From: VGEM01 sp033764265
Lineage (GTDB): Bacteria > Pseudomonadota > Alphaproteobacteria > Rhodospirillales > Rhodospirillaceae
Direction of reading: 5' to 3'
DNA length: 36,967 nt
NCBI GenBank assembly: GCA_033764265.1
Contig: JANRJB010000150.1
Location: 1-36,967 of the forward strand
The notes beneath the pieces are model-generated. The model did not search any database and was not told the origin of the DNA. It saw only the letters and a list, made by a program, of their open reading frames with translations. A program made the translations under genes and the position numbers. Below, piece after piece: positions 6,574 through 15,124 of this stretch (position 1 is its first letter; every line of letters starts with the position of its first letter).

Positions 6574-9063
6574 ATGCCAGGAATTTCCTCGTCAGACCAA
6601 AGGATGAACCGCTGGGTGCTGCTCGCGGGGTTTGGCGCGATCGCGCTCCTGTTGTCGGTGGCCGCCGTTCGCATCCTGGACAGCCGCGAACGCGCGATTG
6701 TCGCGGCCAGCGAAAAGGCGACGCAGCTGGCGCGCCTGTTGGAGTCGGGCGCCACGTCGATCTATCAGTCGGGCGAATTCGTACTGGACGCGGTCGCCGC
6801 CGAGGTTCGCGCCCATGCCGCGGTCCGCGCGCTGCCCGACGGTCCGCTCAGCCTGAACTTCACCGAGTACGCCGAGCGGTGGCCGGTCGTGCAGTCCGTC
6901 GGCCTGATCGGAACGGACGGACTGATCCGGGTCTCGGCGGTACGCAACCGCGACGGGCAGCTGGAACCGGCGTTGATCGGCCAGGACGTGTCCGCGCGGC
7001 AGACCTTCACCAGCCATGTCGATCGTGCCCCCGGCACGGACGCGATGGCTATCAGCGCCGTTCAATCGGGTTACATCACGCAAACACCGATCGTTGTGCT
7101 GACCAAGGGCATATGGTCGGACGACCGTCAGTTCCTGGGCGTGGCCACCGCGGCGGTGCGGCTGGACGCGTTCGAGGCGCTGTTCAGAACGGTTTTCCCT
7201 GAGATCCGCGGAACCATCGCCATGTTCCGCGACGACGGCACGCTGCTGGTGGCCGTACCGCCGACCAACTTTACGCTCAACCGCAACTTCGGATCGTCGC
7301 ACCTGTTCAGCCGGGCGATCGTGGACTCGCCGATCGGCGTCTACACCGCGCCCGCCGCCGACGACAGCCTGGGGCGTCGGCTCGCCTACCGGGCCGCCGC
7401 GCGCTACCCGTTCGTGATCGCGGTCGGCCTGCCGCTGACCGACATCCTGGACGAGTGGCGCGACACCAGCCTGGTCAATGCCGGAGCGGCGGCGTTCGCG
7501 GCCGCGGTGATCGGCGTCTTGACGATGATCCTGGCCAGCTGGATGCGCCGCCGCCAACGCGAACAGGCCTTGCTCGCGATCAGCGAACAGAACCTGGCCG
7601 AGGCGCAGCGCATCAGCGGCATCGGCTACTTTGAACGCAACCTGACCACAAACGCTTACTCGTGGTCGCCGAACATGTACACGATTCATGGCGTGTCGCC
7701 GGACACCTTCGAGCCGGGCCGGAGCGATTTTCGCGGCATCGTGCACGAGGACGATCGCGAGCGGCTGACGCGCGAGATGCAAGCCGTGATCGTCAGGCCG
7801 GCGTCGGGCACCACCGAGGGCCGGATCTGCGGCCCCGACGGCGCCGTGCGCTACGTCCGCTATTCCTGGCGGGTCCTCAGCGACGGGGCCGTTACGGGCT
7901 CGCGGCTGTTCGGGGTCGCGCAGGATGTGACCGACCTGCGTCGGGCCGAAGCCGCCATCCGCGCCAACGAGGCGCGATTGGCCGACGTGGTCGAGTGCTC
8001 GAGCGACTACATCTGGGAATCCGACGCCGACGGGCGCATCGTCGTGTTCGCCGGCACTGGGATCGACCTGTTCCAGTCCCCGCTTGGTCTGCACGGTTCA
8101 TTCTTCCACGCCTCGACCAGCGAACCGAGCGACCTGGAACAGCTGGAAGCGGCGGTCCGGCAAAACCGCCAGTTCCGCAACCTGATGATCCCGGCGCGCG
8201 GTGCCAGTGGCGGCGTGCGCTGGGTGCGCGTCAGCGGCAACCCGAAATTCGATGCCGCCGGCCAGTTCCTGGGATTTCGCGGCGCGGGCACCGACGTGAC
8301 CGAATCGCGCGCGCAGCTGCAGCAACTGGAACAGCAGCGCAAGGGCGAAGCCCTGGGCCGGCTGGCCAGCGGCCTCGCTCATGAGGTCAACAACCTGCTG
8401 CAGCCGGTGCTGATCTACGCCGCATCGGGCACCTCGTCGCCGGATGCGGGCGATCTGTCGCGATCCTATTTCGAGCGCATCATGCGCGCGGCCGACCGCG
8501 CCACGGCGATTGTGCGCAACGTGCTGTCCTTCGCCCGCAGCGGTCCGCCGCGCCGCGAGGATGTCAACGTGCTGGCTGCCGTCAACGAGGTGGTCGAGCT
8601 TTCGGGCGCCATCGCCCCGCACGGCATCCGGTTCGAGGTCGCGCGCACCGATCTCGATTGCCTGGTGCGGGCCGACCGCACCGGCCTTGCCCAGGTGTTG
8701 TTGAACTTGGTCACCAATGCCATCGAGGCGATGGGCGCCTCCGGCACCCTGTCGATCGGCGCGGAAGAAGTTGAAGTGTATGCCACGGTCGACCGGTTCG
8801 GCGGCATCCGCCCGGGCCGGTATTGCCGCGTCACGGTGTCCGACACCGGCCCGGGCATCCGCGCCGAGCAGTTCGGGCAGATTTTCGATCCGTTCTTCAC
8901 CACCAAGCCGACGGGGCAGGGCACCGGGCTCGGCCTTTCGGTGGTCGCGGGCCTGGTCAAGACCTGGGGCGGCGCGGTCGGCGCGGCCAACCGCGACACC
9001 GGCGGAGCGGTGTTCTCGGTGTACCTGCCGCTCGCGGTGCAGTCGCTGCAGGCGGCGCAGTAG
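6574..9063 (+). CDS. Membrane-bound PAS sensor histidine kinase (orphan)
   Basis: An 829-residue sensor kinase. Helix 1 is about residues 13-33 and helix 2 about 302-324; between them lies a roughly 270-residue periplasmic domain of probable double-Cache type. Two PAS domains follow (about 340-455 and 465-578), the first with WSPNMYTIHGV. The dimerisation box LAHEVNNLLQPV puts the phosphorylated His at 603. The ATPase domain has NLVTNAIEAM (N box), DTGPGI, FFTTKP and GTGLGLSVV, so it should be active. No response regulator is adjacent. The start could also be ATG 6604 (MNRWVLL), which places helix 1 closer to the N-terminus. Its closest relative in this window is the soluble kinase at 21519-23504, which shares the PAS and His-box wording. 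Confidence 0.93.
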   Translation: MPGISSSDQRMNRWVLLAGFGAIALLLSVAAVRILDSRERAIVAASEKATQLARLLESGATSIYQSGEFVLDAVAAEVRAHAAVRALPDGPLSLNFTEYAERWPVVQSVGLIGTDGLIRVSAVRNRDGQLEPALIGQDVSARQTFTSHVDRAPGTDAMAISAVQSGYITQTPIVVLTKGIWSDDRQFLGVATAAVRLDAFEALFRTVFPEIRGTIAMFRDDGTLLVAVPPTNFTLNRNFGSSHLFSRAIVDSPIGVYTAPAADDSLGRRLAYRAAARYPFVIAVGLPLTDILDEWRDTSLVNAGAAAFAAAVIGVLTMILASWMRRRQREQALLAISEQNLAEAQRISGIGYFERNLTTNAYSWSPNMYTIHGVSPDTFEPGRSDFRGIVHEDDRERLTREMQAVIVRPASGTTEGRICGPDGAVRYVRYSWRVLSDGAVTGSRLFGVAQDVTDLRRAEAAIRANEARLADVVECSSDYIWESDADGRIVVFAGTGIDLFQSPLGLHGSFFHASTSEPSDLEQLEAAVRQNRQFRNLMIPARGASGGVRWVRVSGNPKFDAAGQFLGFRGAGTDVTESRAQLQQLEQQRKGEALGRLASGLAHEVNNLLQPVLIYAASGTSSPDAGDLSRSYFERIMRAADRATAIVRNVLSFARSGPPRREDVNVLAAVNEVVELSGAIAPHGIRFEVARTDLDCLVRADRTGLAQVLLNLVTNAIEAMGASGTLSIGAEEVEVYATVDRFGGIRPGRYCRVTVSDTGPGIRAEQFGQIFDPFFTTKPTGQGTGLGLSVVAGLVKTWGGAVGAANRDTGGAVFSVYLPLAVQSLQAAQ

Positions 9064-9067
9064 CCGG

Positions 9068-10204
9068 TTACTTGCGCGCGCCGGTGAAGAAGTAGCGCCC
9101 GCCGCTGCGGGTGGCGTTGGGGTCCAGCTTGCGCGCCTCGAACATCAGGCTCGGCGTGGTCGCGCGGAAGGTGCGGTCGGCCGCGAACCCCGCCTCGGCA
9201 TACATCTTCTCAAGTGGCAGCGTGTAGACCGTCATCATGAACGGTTCGTTGTTGCAGGTCGCGTCCCAATCGCGCAGCGAGGCCTGATAGGCGTCGAATT
9301 CGTCGAACTGGGGTGCGTCGCAATGCAGCATCACGCCGCCCGGCGCCAAGAGCCGGTGGCATTCGGCGAAAATCCTCGGCAGCGCCGCCCGCGAGGTCTC
9401 GTGCAGCAGGATGCGCGAGACCACCAGGTCGAAGTGGGCGTCGGGGAACGTCGTGCGTTCGGCATTCATCTGATGGAAGTGCGCCGCCACGCCGAGCGCA
9501 TTGGCGCGGGCATGGGCATAGCGCAGGCAAGGCGCGCTGCAGTCGATGCCGTGTACCTCGGCGTCGGGAAAGGCCCGCGCATAGGGCAGCGTGTTGTTGC
9601 CGATGGTGCAGCCCAGGTCGAGGATGCGTCGCGGGGCGAGGTCGGGAAACGTTCGCTTGATCCAGCCCGAAAGGCTGACGCCGGGATCGTCGTTGTGGGG
9701 GCCCTGGCTGCCCATGTTGTGCAACGAGATGGTGCGGTCGTACTGCGCGCCCGAAGCCACGTCATCGGCGATGAATTCGGTGTGGTAGCCGCCCGGCTTG
9801 CGGTGGATGTCGATCTCGCTCAGGTAGCCGGGCACCTTGAAGCCAGGGTCCAGCGTCAGCGAACCCAATCGGCCGGCCACCCGCCGGGCCGTCGCGCTCA
9901 AGTCTCCGATCTGGCGTTCGATCATCTCGCCGGTGACGCGGTACATGCGGTCTTGGTTGTCGGTGCGCATCCGGTACCAGAACCGGTTCATCGGCACGCG
10001 CCGCATGGCCCGTGCCACTGCGCGGACATCGCGGTCCTGCCCGCGGGCGGCCAGCTGCGGCGCGACGTCGCGGTCGAACACGCCGCGCAGCTTGGGCCGC
10101 AGCCCGGCCTCGAGCTTGACGGCGAGGTCGCGGCAGAAATGCTCGCGCGCCGCTTCGTCCGCCATCGCCTTGGGCATCACAGTGTGGGTGTCGACGCCGC
10201 GCAT
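9068..10204 (-). CDS. SAM-dependent methyltransferase (class I fold) with N-terminal extension
   Basis: A 378-residue protein. Residues about 193-345 form a class I methyltransferase: motif I RILDLGCTIGNN, the acidic HGIDCS after beta 2, and FDLVVSRILLHE at motif IV. The first 190 residues are a separate region of unknown fold containing RVPMNRFWYRMRTDNQDRMYR and IDIHRKPGGYHTEFIADDV. Substrate is unknown. The ATG at 10204 follows GGGAGG. It lies 19 bp downstream of the cupin gene on the same strand, so the two are probably one operon acting on the same small molecule. Its stop is only 4 bp from the convergent kinase stop, leaving no room for a separate terminator. Confidence 0.85.
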   Translation of the reverse strand: MRGVDTHTVMPKAMADEAAREHFCRDLAVKLEAGLRPKLRGVFDRDVAPQLAARGQDRDVRAVARAMRRVPMNRFWYRMRTDNQDRMYRVTGEMIERQIGDLSATARRVAGRLGSLTLDPGFKVPGYLSEIDIHRKPGGYHTEFIADDVASGAQYDRTISLHNMGSQGPHNDDPGVSLSGWIKRTFPDLAPRRILDLGCTIGNNTLPYARAFPDAEVHGIDCSAPCLRYAHARANALGVAAHFHQMNAERTTFPDAHFDLVVSRILLHETSRAALPRIFAECHRLLAPGGVMLHCDAPQFDEFDAYQASLRDWDATCNNEPFMMTVYTLPLEKMYAEAGFAADRTFRATTPSLMFEARKLDPNATRSGGRYFFTGARK

Positions 10205-10223
10205 GACCGCCTCCCGGGTCGGA

Positions 10224-11075
10224 TCAGAACGCCTGCGAAAGGGTGCGCGGGCGGTCGAAGGGTTTCAACTCATCGGGCAGGGCGGGGTTGTGGGGCGGAT
10301 CGAAGCTGAACGGCAGGGCCTGGTCGCTCCAGATGTTGACGTGATGTCCGCCCAGGAAGCGGATCAGGCAATGATTGCCGCCGCGCGAACCGAACGGACC
10401 GTGCCAGATGTGCGGCGGCCGCCAGAAGTAGGCGCCCGCCGTCATCACCCCGCGCTCGCCGACGATGTCACCCGACAACAGGAACATTTCCTCGACGCAA
10501 GGGTGCGCGAGCTGGCGTTCGCGCCAGTTGTTGGGGTGGGTGTGGCCGCCGCATTCCAGCACGAAGGTGGCGTCGCCGGTGCGGGCGTTATAGCGCAGGC
10601 TTTTCTTTGCCAGCCGCAGGAACTGCACGTCGGGGTCGATGCCGGCGGTCGACCACGGCACTTCGTGCAGGTTCAGGTACGGCACCGCCGGGCCATCGGG
10701 GTCGGCCACGGCGGTTCCCGCGCCGGCCGCGATGTGCGGCGCGGCATCGAACATCGCCAGCACCACCGCGCCCCGCTCGCTGCCCCAGTTCGCGTGCGTG
10801 GTGCCGGCCGGCAGATAGGCGTAGCAGTCGATGCCGTAGCGTCGGCCCGAGATGTCCAGTTCACCGTCGAGCACGTACAGCTCGTGCGCCGCGCTCAGTT
10901 GTTCCGGCCCGGGGCGCCGCCAGCCGGGAGGATAGCGCAGGATCGCCGTGCAATCGCCGTGACCGGGGTCGCGGCTCAGCATGCGGCAGTCCAGCTCGCC
11001 CAACGGTCCGGGCAGGGCGCGCTTGGACCATGGCAGATGCTGGGCGTGAACGAACTCGATGTGCGGGCGCGCCAT
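10224..11075 (-). CDS. Bicupin-like protein, possible small-molecule metabolism
   Basis: A 283-residue protein with two cupin-type beta-barrel segments. In the first (about 25-110) the segment ELYVLDGELDISGRRY followed by LPAGTTHANW resembles the two cupin motifs. In the second (about 165-245), HTHPNNW, EEMFLLSGDI and PPHIWHGPFGSRGGNH supply His and Glu residues suited to binding a metal. Function may be dioxygenase, isomerase or sensor; I cannot decide. Shine-Dalgarno TGGAGG precedes the ATG at 11075. It is the promoter-proximal gene of a pair with the methyltransferase and is divergent from the NCS1 permease, which suggests the permease may import its substrate (inference). Confidence 0.8.
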   Translation of the reverse strand: MARPHIEFVHAQHLPWSKRALPGPLGELDCRMLSRDPGHGDCTAILRYPPGWRRPGPEQLSAAHELYVLDGELDISGRRYGIDCYAYLPAGTTHANWGSERGAVVLAMFDAAPHIAAGAGTAVADPDGPAVPYLNLHEVPWSTAGIDPDVQFLRLAKKSLRYNARTGDATFVLECGGHTHPNNWRERQLAHPCVEEMFLLSGDIVGERGVMTAGAYFWRPPHIWHGPFGSRGGNHCLIRFLGGHHVNIWSDQALPFSFDPPHNPALPDELKPFDRPRTLSQAF

Positions 11076-11277
11076 GGCGTGCCTCCAGTCAGTCGTGAAT
11101 CGGTCCGGCGGAAGTTTCGCACCGCGGCCGGGGCGGTTTCAACCGGTCAAGGCGGCGCGCCGCGGATACAGCGAACATTCGCATCCTTGCAGTCGCGCGG
11201 TTGCAGTCTGCCGCGTTGTTCAAGGGGCTGGAAACGCCTAGTCTTTCGCCCGACTTCGCACGCCGGGGGAGGCTGCC
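11076..11277. promoter_or_regulatory. Divergent intergenic region, cupin/permease, with direct repeat
   Basis: A 202-bp region between divergent starts, so it must hold promoters for both directions. The most visible element is a direct repeat TTGCAGTC at 11187-11194 and 11201-11208, spaced 14 bp apart, which could bind a tandem regulator. I could not fix a consensus -35/-10 pair. Confidence 0.4.
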
Positions 11278-12612
11278 ATGCTCGACAAGCTCAAAGCGCT
11301 GTTTACGCTGAACGAGGCCGCCGAGGCGGAAAGCGCCGACAATCCGCTGGCGCCGACCAAGCCCGAGCATCGGCAGAACACCGGCCCGATGCTGGCGCTG
11401 GCCTTCGGCTGGGGGTTCCTGATCACCGGCCTGCTCACCGGCGGCAGCATGGCGGCGGGCATGCCGTTCTGGCCCGACCTGATCGAGGCGGCGTTCTGGG
11501 GCAACCTGGTCAACTTCGCGGTCGGCGCGGCGATCGGCTACATGGGCTACAAGACCGCCTGCAACTCGGGCCTGCTTTACCGTTTCACCTACGGCAAGGT
11601 CGGCGTGTTCCTGCCGGTGATCTTCCTGGCGCTGCTCACCACCGGCTGGCAGGGCATCGTGGTCGGCGCGTTCGGCTTTGCATGGGTGCAGGACTTCAAC
11701 AGCCCGTGGTTCTACGTGGTCGCGATCTTCGCCGGCGTGCTTTACACCGCCACCACGTTCTACGGCGTCAAGGGCATCCACAAGGTCGCCACGCCGTCGG
11801 TGATCGTGCTGGTGATCGTCGGCATTTACGCGGCGTGGATTTCAATCGACAAGGCCGGTGGCTGGTCGGCGTTCCTGGCGCTGTCGCGCGAGACCGCGGC
11901 CAAGAACCCGATCACCATGATCCAGGGCATCAATCTCGTCATCGGCTCGTGGATCGTCGGCGCGGTGGTGATGCCGGAGTTCACCAGGTTCGCGAAAAGC
12001 GGCTGGGTCGCGCTGGCCATTCCGTTCATCGTGCTGATCGTGTCGCAATACTTCCTGCAGGTCATCGGCGCGATGGGCGCGACCGTGTCGGGCGCGGCCG
12101 ATTTCACCACCTACATGGTGCAGCAGGGTTTCATCGTCGGCGGCATCGCGCTGATCGGCATGAGTTTCGCCCTGTGGACCACCGGCGACGCCAACCTGTA
12201 TCTGCCGTCGGTGCAGACCGCGGCCGCGTTCAAGATGCCGCAGAAGGCCATGGTGCTGGTGTGGGGCACGCTCGGCACCATCCTCGGGCTCGGCATCTAT
12301 CAGCAGTTCCTGGACTGGATCAACGTGCTGGCCAACATCGTGCCGCCGCTGGTGGGCCCGCTGATCGTGGACTACTACCTTGTGCATCGCGCCAGTTATC
12401 GCACCGAGGACCTGGACAAGCTGCATGTCTGGAACCCGGCGGCGGTGGCCGCTTACGTCGCGGGCGCGGCCAGCACGTTCTTCACGCCCGAGAACATGGT
12501 GCCCGCCCTGTGGGGCCTGATCGTGTCGATGATCGCCTACGCCGTGCTGTACTACGGCGCGGCGGCGGCCGGTCTGCGGCTGGGCTACACCAAGGTCGAA
12601 AGCCGGGCATAA
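11278..12612 (+). CDS. NCS1-family nucleobase permease (cytosine/purine type)
   Basis: A 444-residue inner-membrane transporter of the nucleobase:cation symporter-1 family (CodB-like), with about 12 helices. Seen are FGWGFLITGLLTGGSMAAG in helix 1, the helix-3 region with TGWQGIVVGAFGFAW, VIGSWIVGAVVMPEFTRFAK around helix 6, and NVLANIVPPLVGPLIVDYYL near helix 10, which is a hallmark of this family. It should import cytosine or a related nucleobase or hydantoin with H+ or Na+. No cytosine deaminase is nearby. Start ATG 11278 follows GGGGGAGG. It is monocistronic, with a convergent gene 16 bp downstream. Confidence 0.9.
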   Translation: MLDKLKALFTLNEAAEAESADNPLAPTKPEHRQNTGPMLALAFGWGFLITGLLTGGSMAAGMPFWPDLIEAAFWGNLVNFAVGAAIGYMGYKTACNSGLLYRFTYGKVGVFLPVIFLALLTTGWQGIVVGAFGFAWVQDFNSPWFYVVAIFAGVLYTATTFYGVKGIHKVATPSVIVLVIVGIYAAWISIDKAGGWSAFLALSRETAAKNPITMIQGINLVIGSWIVGAVVMPEFTRFAKSGWVALAIPFIVLIVSQYFLQVIGAMGATVSGAADFTTYMVQQGFIVGGIALIGMSFALWTTGDANLYLPSVQTAAAFKMPQKAMVLVWGTLGTILGLGIYQQFLDWINVLANIVPPLVGPLIVDYYLVHRASYRTEDLDKLHVWNPAAVAAYVAGAASTFFTPENMVPALWGLIVSMIAYAVLYYGAAAAGLRLGYTKVESRA

Positions 12613-12628
12613 AGCGCGGGTCGGGGCC

Positions 12629-13450
12629 TCAATACACGTCGATCGGGCCCTGGCTTTTGCGCAGTTCCCACATCTTGTCGTAGTCGAGGTTTTTGCCCCA
12701 GTCGGTGGAGACGTTGGAGAACGTCGCCACCGCCTTGCCCAGGTACTGGTCGCCGTCCACTAGCGACAGCACGAAGGCGGCGAAGTCGGCGAACGACACG
12801 ATCGGGCCCGCGGTCGGCGGCATCGCGTCCTCGACCGCCAGCTCGATGGAGTTGGTCTGCGGGCCGTCGATCAGGAACCCGGGCCGCAGGATCACAAACT
12901 CGAGCCCGCTTGCGCGCACGATCCGTTCCATCGCACGCATGTCGGCGTAGAGCTTGCGGCTGTTCCACACCCACATGGTGCGCGGGTCGTCGCCCGCCGG
13001 CTTTTCGGTCGGGTTGTTGCGGATACCGATCGAGCTGCACGGCAGCAGGCGCTTGTTGCCCTTCTTTTTCATGGCGGCGATGATGTTGGCGGTGCCCAGC
13101 GAAAACAGATCCATCGCCTGGATTTCCACGCGCGGATCGACGCGCGGGCCGACCAGCGAGATCACCACCTCGTCGCCGGTCAGCGCGGCCTCGAGCGAGT
13201 CCGGGTCGCGCACGTCGCCGCCCATGATGGTCAGGTTGGCGTGGCTGATGGTCACCGCTTCGGGCCGGCGTGCGACCGCGGTGACGCGCCGGCCCTGGGC
13301 CAGCGCCTGGCGCAGAATTTCCGGCGCGCTTTGCGCCGTGGCGCCGATCACCGCGACCGGCGTGGTGGCGGCCCGCGCCCGGGCGGCCAGCGCGGTCGCC
13401 GCCGCCGCCGCCGCCAGCACCGCCCGTCGCGTCGACCGATGAATGCCCAT
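12629..13450 (-). CDS. Tat-exported NAD(P)-binding-fold (atypical SDR) protein
   Basis: A 273-residue protein. The N-terminus HRSTRRAVLAAAAAATALAA is a twin-arginine signal ending near residue 28, so export to the periplasm is likely. The rest is an atypical short-chain dehydrogenase (NmrA/NAD(P)H-binding type) with beta 1 PVAVIGAT. The glycine loop reads GATAQSA (36-42) rather than GATGxxG, losing two of three glycines, and no clear YxxxK pair is seen. It may therefore not bind dinucleotide normally. Start 13450 has GGAGG at good spacing. It is divergent from the nitrilase-like gene, another signal-bearing protein. Confidence 0.82.
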   Translation of the reverse strand: MGIHRSTRRAVLAAAAAATALAARARAATTPVAVIGATAQSAPEILRQALAQGRRVTAVARRPEAVTISHANLTIMGGDVRDPDSLEAALTGDEVVISLVGPRVDPRVEIQAMDLFSLGTANIIAAMKKKGNKRLLPCSSIGIRNNPTEKPAGDDPRTMWVWNSRKLYADMRAMERIVRASGLEFVILRPGFLIDGPQTNSIELAVEDAMPPTAGPIVSFADFAAFVLSLVDGDQYLGKAVATFSNVSTDWGKNLDYDKMWELRKSQGPIDVY

Positions 13451-13613
13451 GCCCGCCTCCTGCCCGTGTTCCCGGTCGACGCTAGGCGCGCACGACCGCG
13501 TCGACAAGACCGGGATGCGGACCTGCGCGACCCTCGGTCAACGGGAACGGCTTTCGGGGGCTGCGGGTCCGGTCCATAATGGCCGCCTTCGCTTGCAAGG
13601 TCCGGAGGCCGCC

Positions 13614-14660
13614 ATGCCCGTCCCATCGACGCTCGAGATCGCCCTGAACCGCCGCCGGATGTTGCATCTGGCCGGCCTCGCGGCGGTGGCGGGCGGCACG
13701 GCAACGGCGCAGGCTGCGCGGCCGGTCGTGCGCGCGCCGGACGCACACGCGACGGCCGCACACGCGACGGAGGGTCCCGCGTTGCGCCGGGACACCATCG
13801 CCGTGGCCGCCATCCAGACGCGCGTTACGCCGGTGGATGCCGGCAACCCCGCGCCGCAGGTGGCCGCCAATCTCGCCGCCATGGTCGAGGCGATCGGGCG
13901 CGTGCAGGCCCAGCCGCTGCGCAAGGACCTGATCGCGTTTTCCGGCCTCGCGCTGCAGGGCTGGATGCCGGCTGATCGCACTGGCCTGCGCCGCGCGGCC
14001 ATCGCCGACGACGGACCCGAGATCGCCGTCCTGGCCGGGCGGGCACGGGCCCACGACTGCTACATCTCGTTCGGCGCGCTGGCGGTCGACGCCGACTGGC
14101 CCGGCGAGGTGCTGGCCGTGACCTACCTGCTCGATCCAATGGGCCGCATCCGCGCCAAGGACTGGGCGCCGTTCGCCGATCCGGCAGCGCCGGTCGCCAG
14201 CATCGCGGCGCACCTCGACCGCTATGCCGAGATGTACGGCCCGGCGGCGGTCGTGCCGGTGCACGCCACCGAGGTCGGCGTGATCGCCCAGTCCCCGGCG
14301 GTGAACATGCCGGAACTGTTCCGCGCCTTCGCGCTCAAGGGCGCGGACGTGCTGATCCGCCCGCTGGCGCACGGCCTGCCGACCTGGGACGCGCCGGCCT
14401 GCGCCGCGCACACCCGCTGCTTCTCGGTGGTCACGACGCCGGCCGCCCCGGCCGATGGTGAATCGGTCTATACGCGCGGCGGCGGCACGGTCATCCACGG
14501 CCCCGCCGGCGAGACGCTGGCCGAAGCCGGCTCGAAGTGGGAGCAGGCGGTGGTGGCGACGCTGCCGATGGCGCGCCATCGCGCCACGCGGACGCCGCTG
14601 ACGGTCGGCGCGGCGCTGTTCCTTCCCACGTATCAGGACCATTTGGCCGATTTCGCCTAG
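13614..14660 (+). CDS. Exported nitrilase-fold protein lacking catalytic Cys and Glu
   Basis: A 348-residue member of the carbon-nitrogen hydrolase superfamily. Residues 12-35 (NRRRMLHLAGLAAVAGGTATAQA) look like a Tat signal. The nitrilase fold begins at TIAVAAIQTRVTP (61) and continues with DLIAFSGLALQGW, LLDPMGRIRAKDW, VGVIAQSPAVNMPELFRAF and GTVIHGPAGETLAEA. In active members the first Glu lies in FPE; here it is F-S-G (109-111). The nucleophilic Cys before the PE of the third element is replaced (Gln226/Ser227 by position). A Lys at 182 could be the remaining triad member. It is therefore probably a pseudoenzyme, or has a changed chemistry. ATG 13614 follows CCGGAGG. GFA and hydrolase genes follow at 7 and 4 bp, suggesting one operon. 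Confidence 0.82.
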   Translation: MPVPSTLEIALNRRRMLHLAGLAAVAGGTATAQAARPVVRAPDAHATAAHATEGPALRRDTIAVAAIQTRVTPVDAGNPAPQVAANLAAMVEAIGRVQAQPLRKDLIAFSGLALQGWMPADRTGLRRAAIADDGPEIAVLAGRARAHDCYISFGALAVDADWPGEVLAVTYLLDPMGRIRAKDWAPFADPAAPVASIAAHLDRYAEMYGPAAVVPVHATEVGVIAQSPAVNMPELFRAFALKGADVLIRPLAHGLPTWDAPACAAHTRCFSVVTTPAAPADGESVYTRGGGTVIHGPAGETLAEAGSKWEQAVVATLPMARHRATRTPLTVGAALFLPTYQDHLADFA

Positions 14661-14667
14661 CCGCGCC

Positions 14668-15120
14668 ATGCCCGCGCCCTATGTCGGCGGTTGCCAGTGC
14701 GGCGCCGTGCGTTACGCCATCGACGCCGAACCGGCCACCATCTACGTCTGCCATTGCCGCGACTGCCAGAAACAGTCGGCCAGCGCCTACGGCATGTCGG
14801 TGACGTTTCCGACGCCGGCCGTGCGCATCACCAAGGGTGCGATGAAGACCTTTCGTCGCCCGGCGGCCAGCGGCGCGGAGGTGTTCTGCCAATTCTGCCC
14901 CGACTGCGGCGCGCGGCTGTTCCACGGCAAGGACAGCCGGCCGGAGTTCATCAACCTCAAGCCCGGCACGCTCGATGATCCCGACTGGGTGCGCCCGGTC
15001 GCCCACGTCTGGACCAGCCGCAAGCAGCCGTGGGTGACGATCGATCCCGACATGCTGCAATATCCCGCCCAGCCGGAAGACCCGCTCGCGCTGTTCAAGG
15101 CTTGGGACAACCGACGGTGA
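14668..15120 (+). CDS. GFA/CENP-V family zinc protein
   Basis: A 150-residue protein of the glutathione-dependent formaldehyde-activating enzyme family. The zinc ligands are visible: CQC at 9-11, CHCRDC at 28-33 and CQFCPDC at 74-80. The conserved GxCQCGAVRY start and FINLKPGTLDDP end are typical. Members bind two Zn ions; most are of unknown role, some metabolise thiol adducts. It starts 7 bp after the nitrilase-like stop and ends 4 bp before the next start, so it is the middle gene of a three-gene transcript. Confidence 0.93.
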   Translation: MPAPYVGGCQCGAVRYAIDAEPATIYVCHCRDCQKQSASAYGMSVTFPTPAVRITKGAMKTFRRPAASGAEVFCQFCPDCGARLFHGKDSRPEFINLKPGTLDDPDWVRPVAHVWTSRKQPWVTIDPDMLQYPAQPEDPLALFKAWDNRR

Positions 15121-15124
15121 GCCG

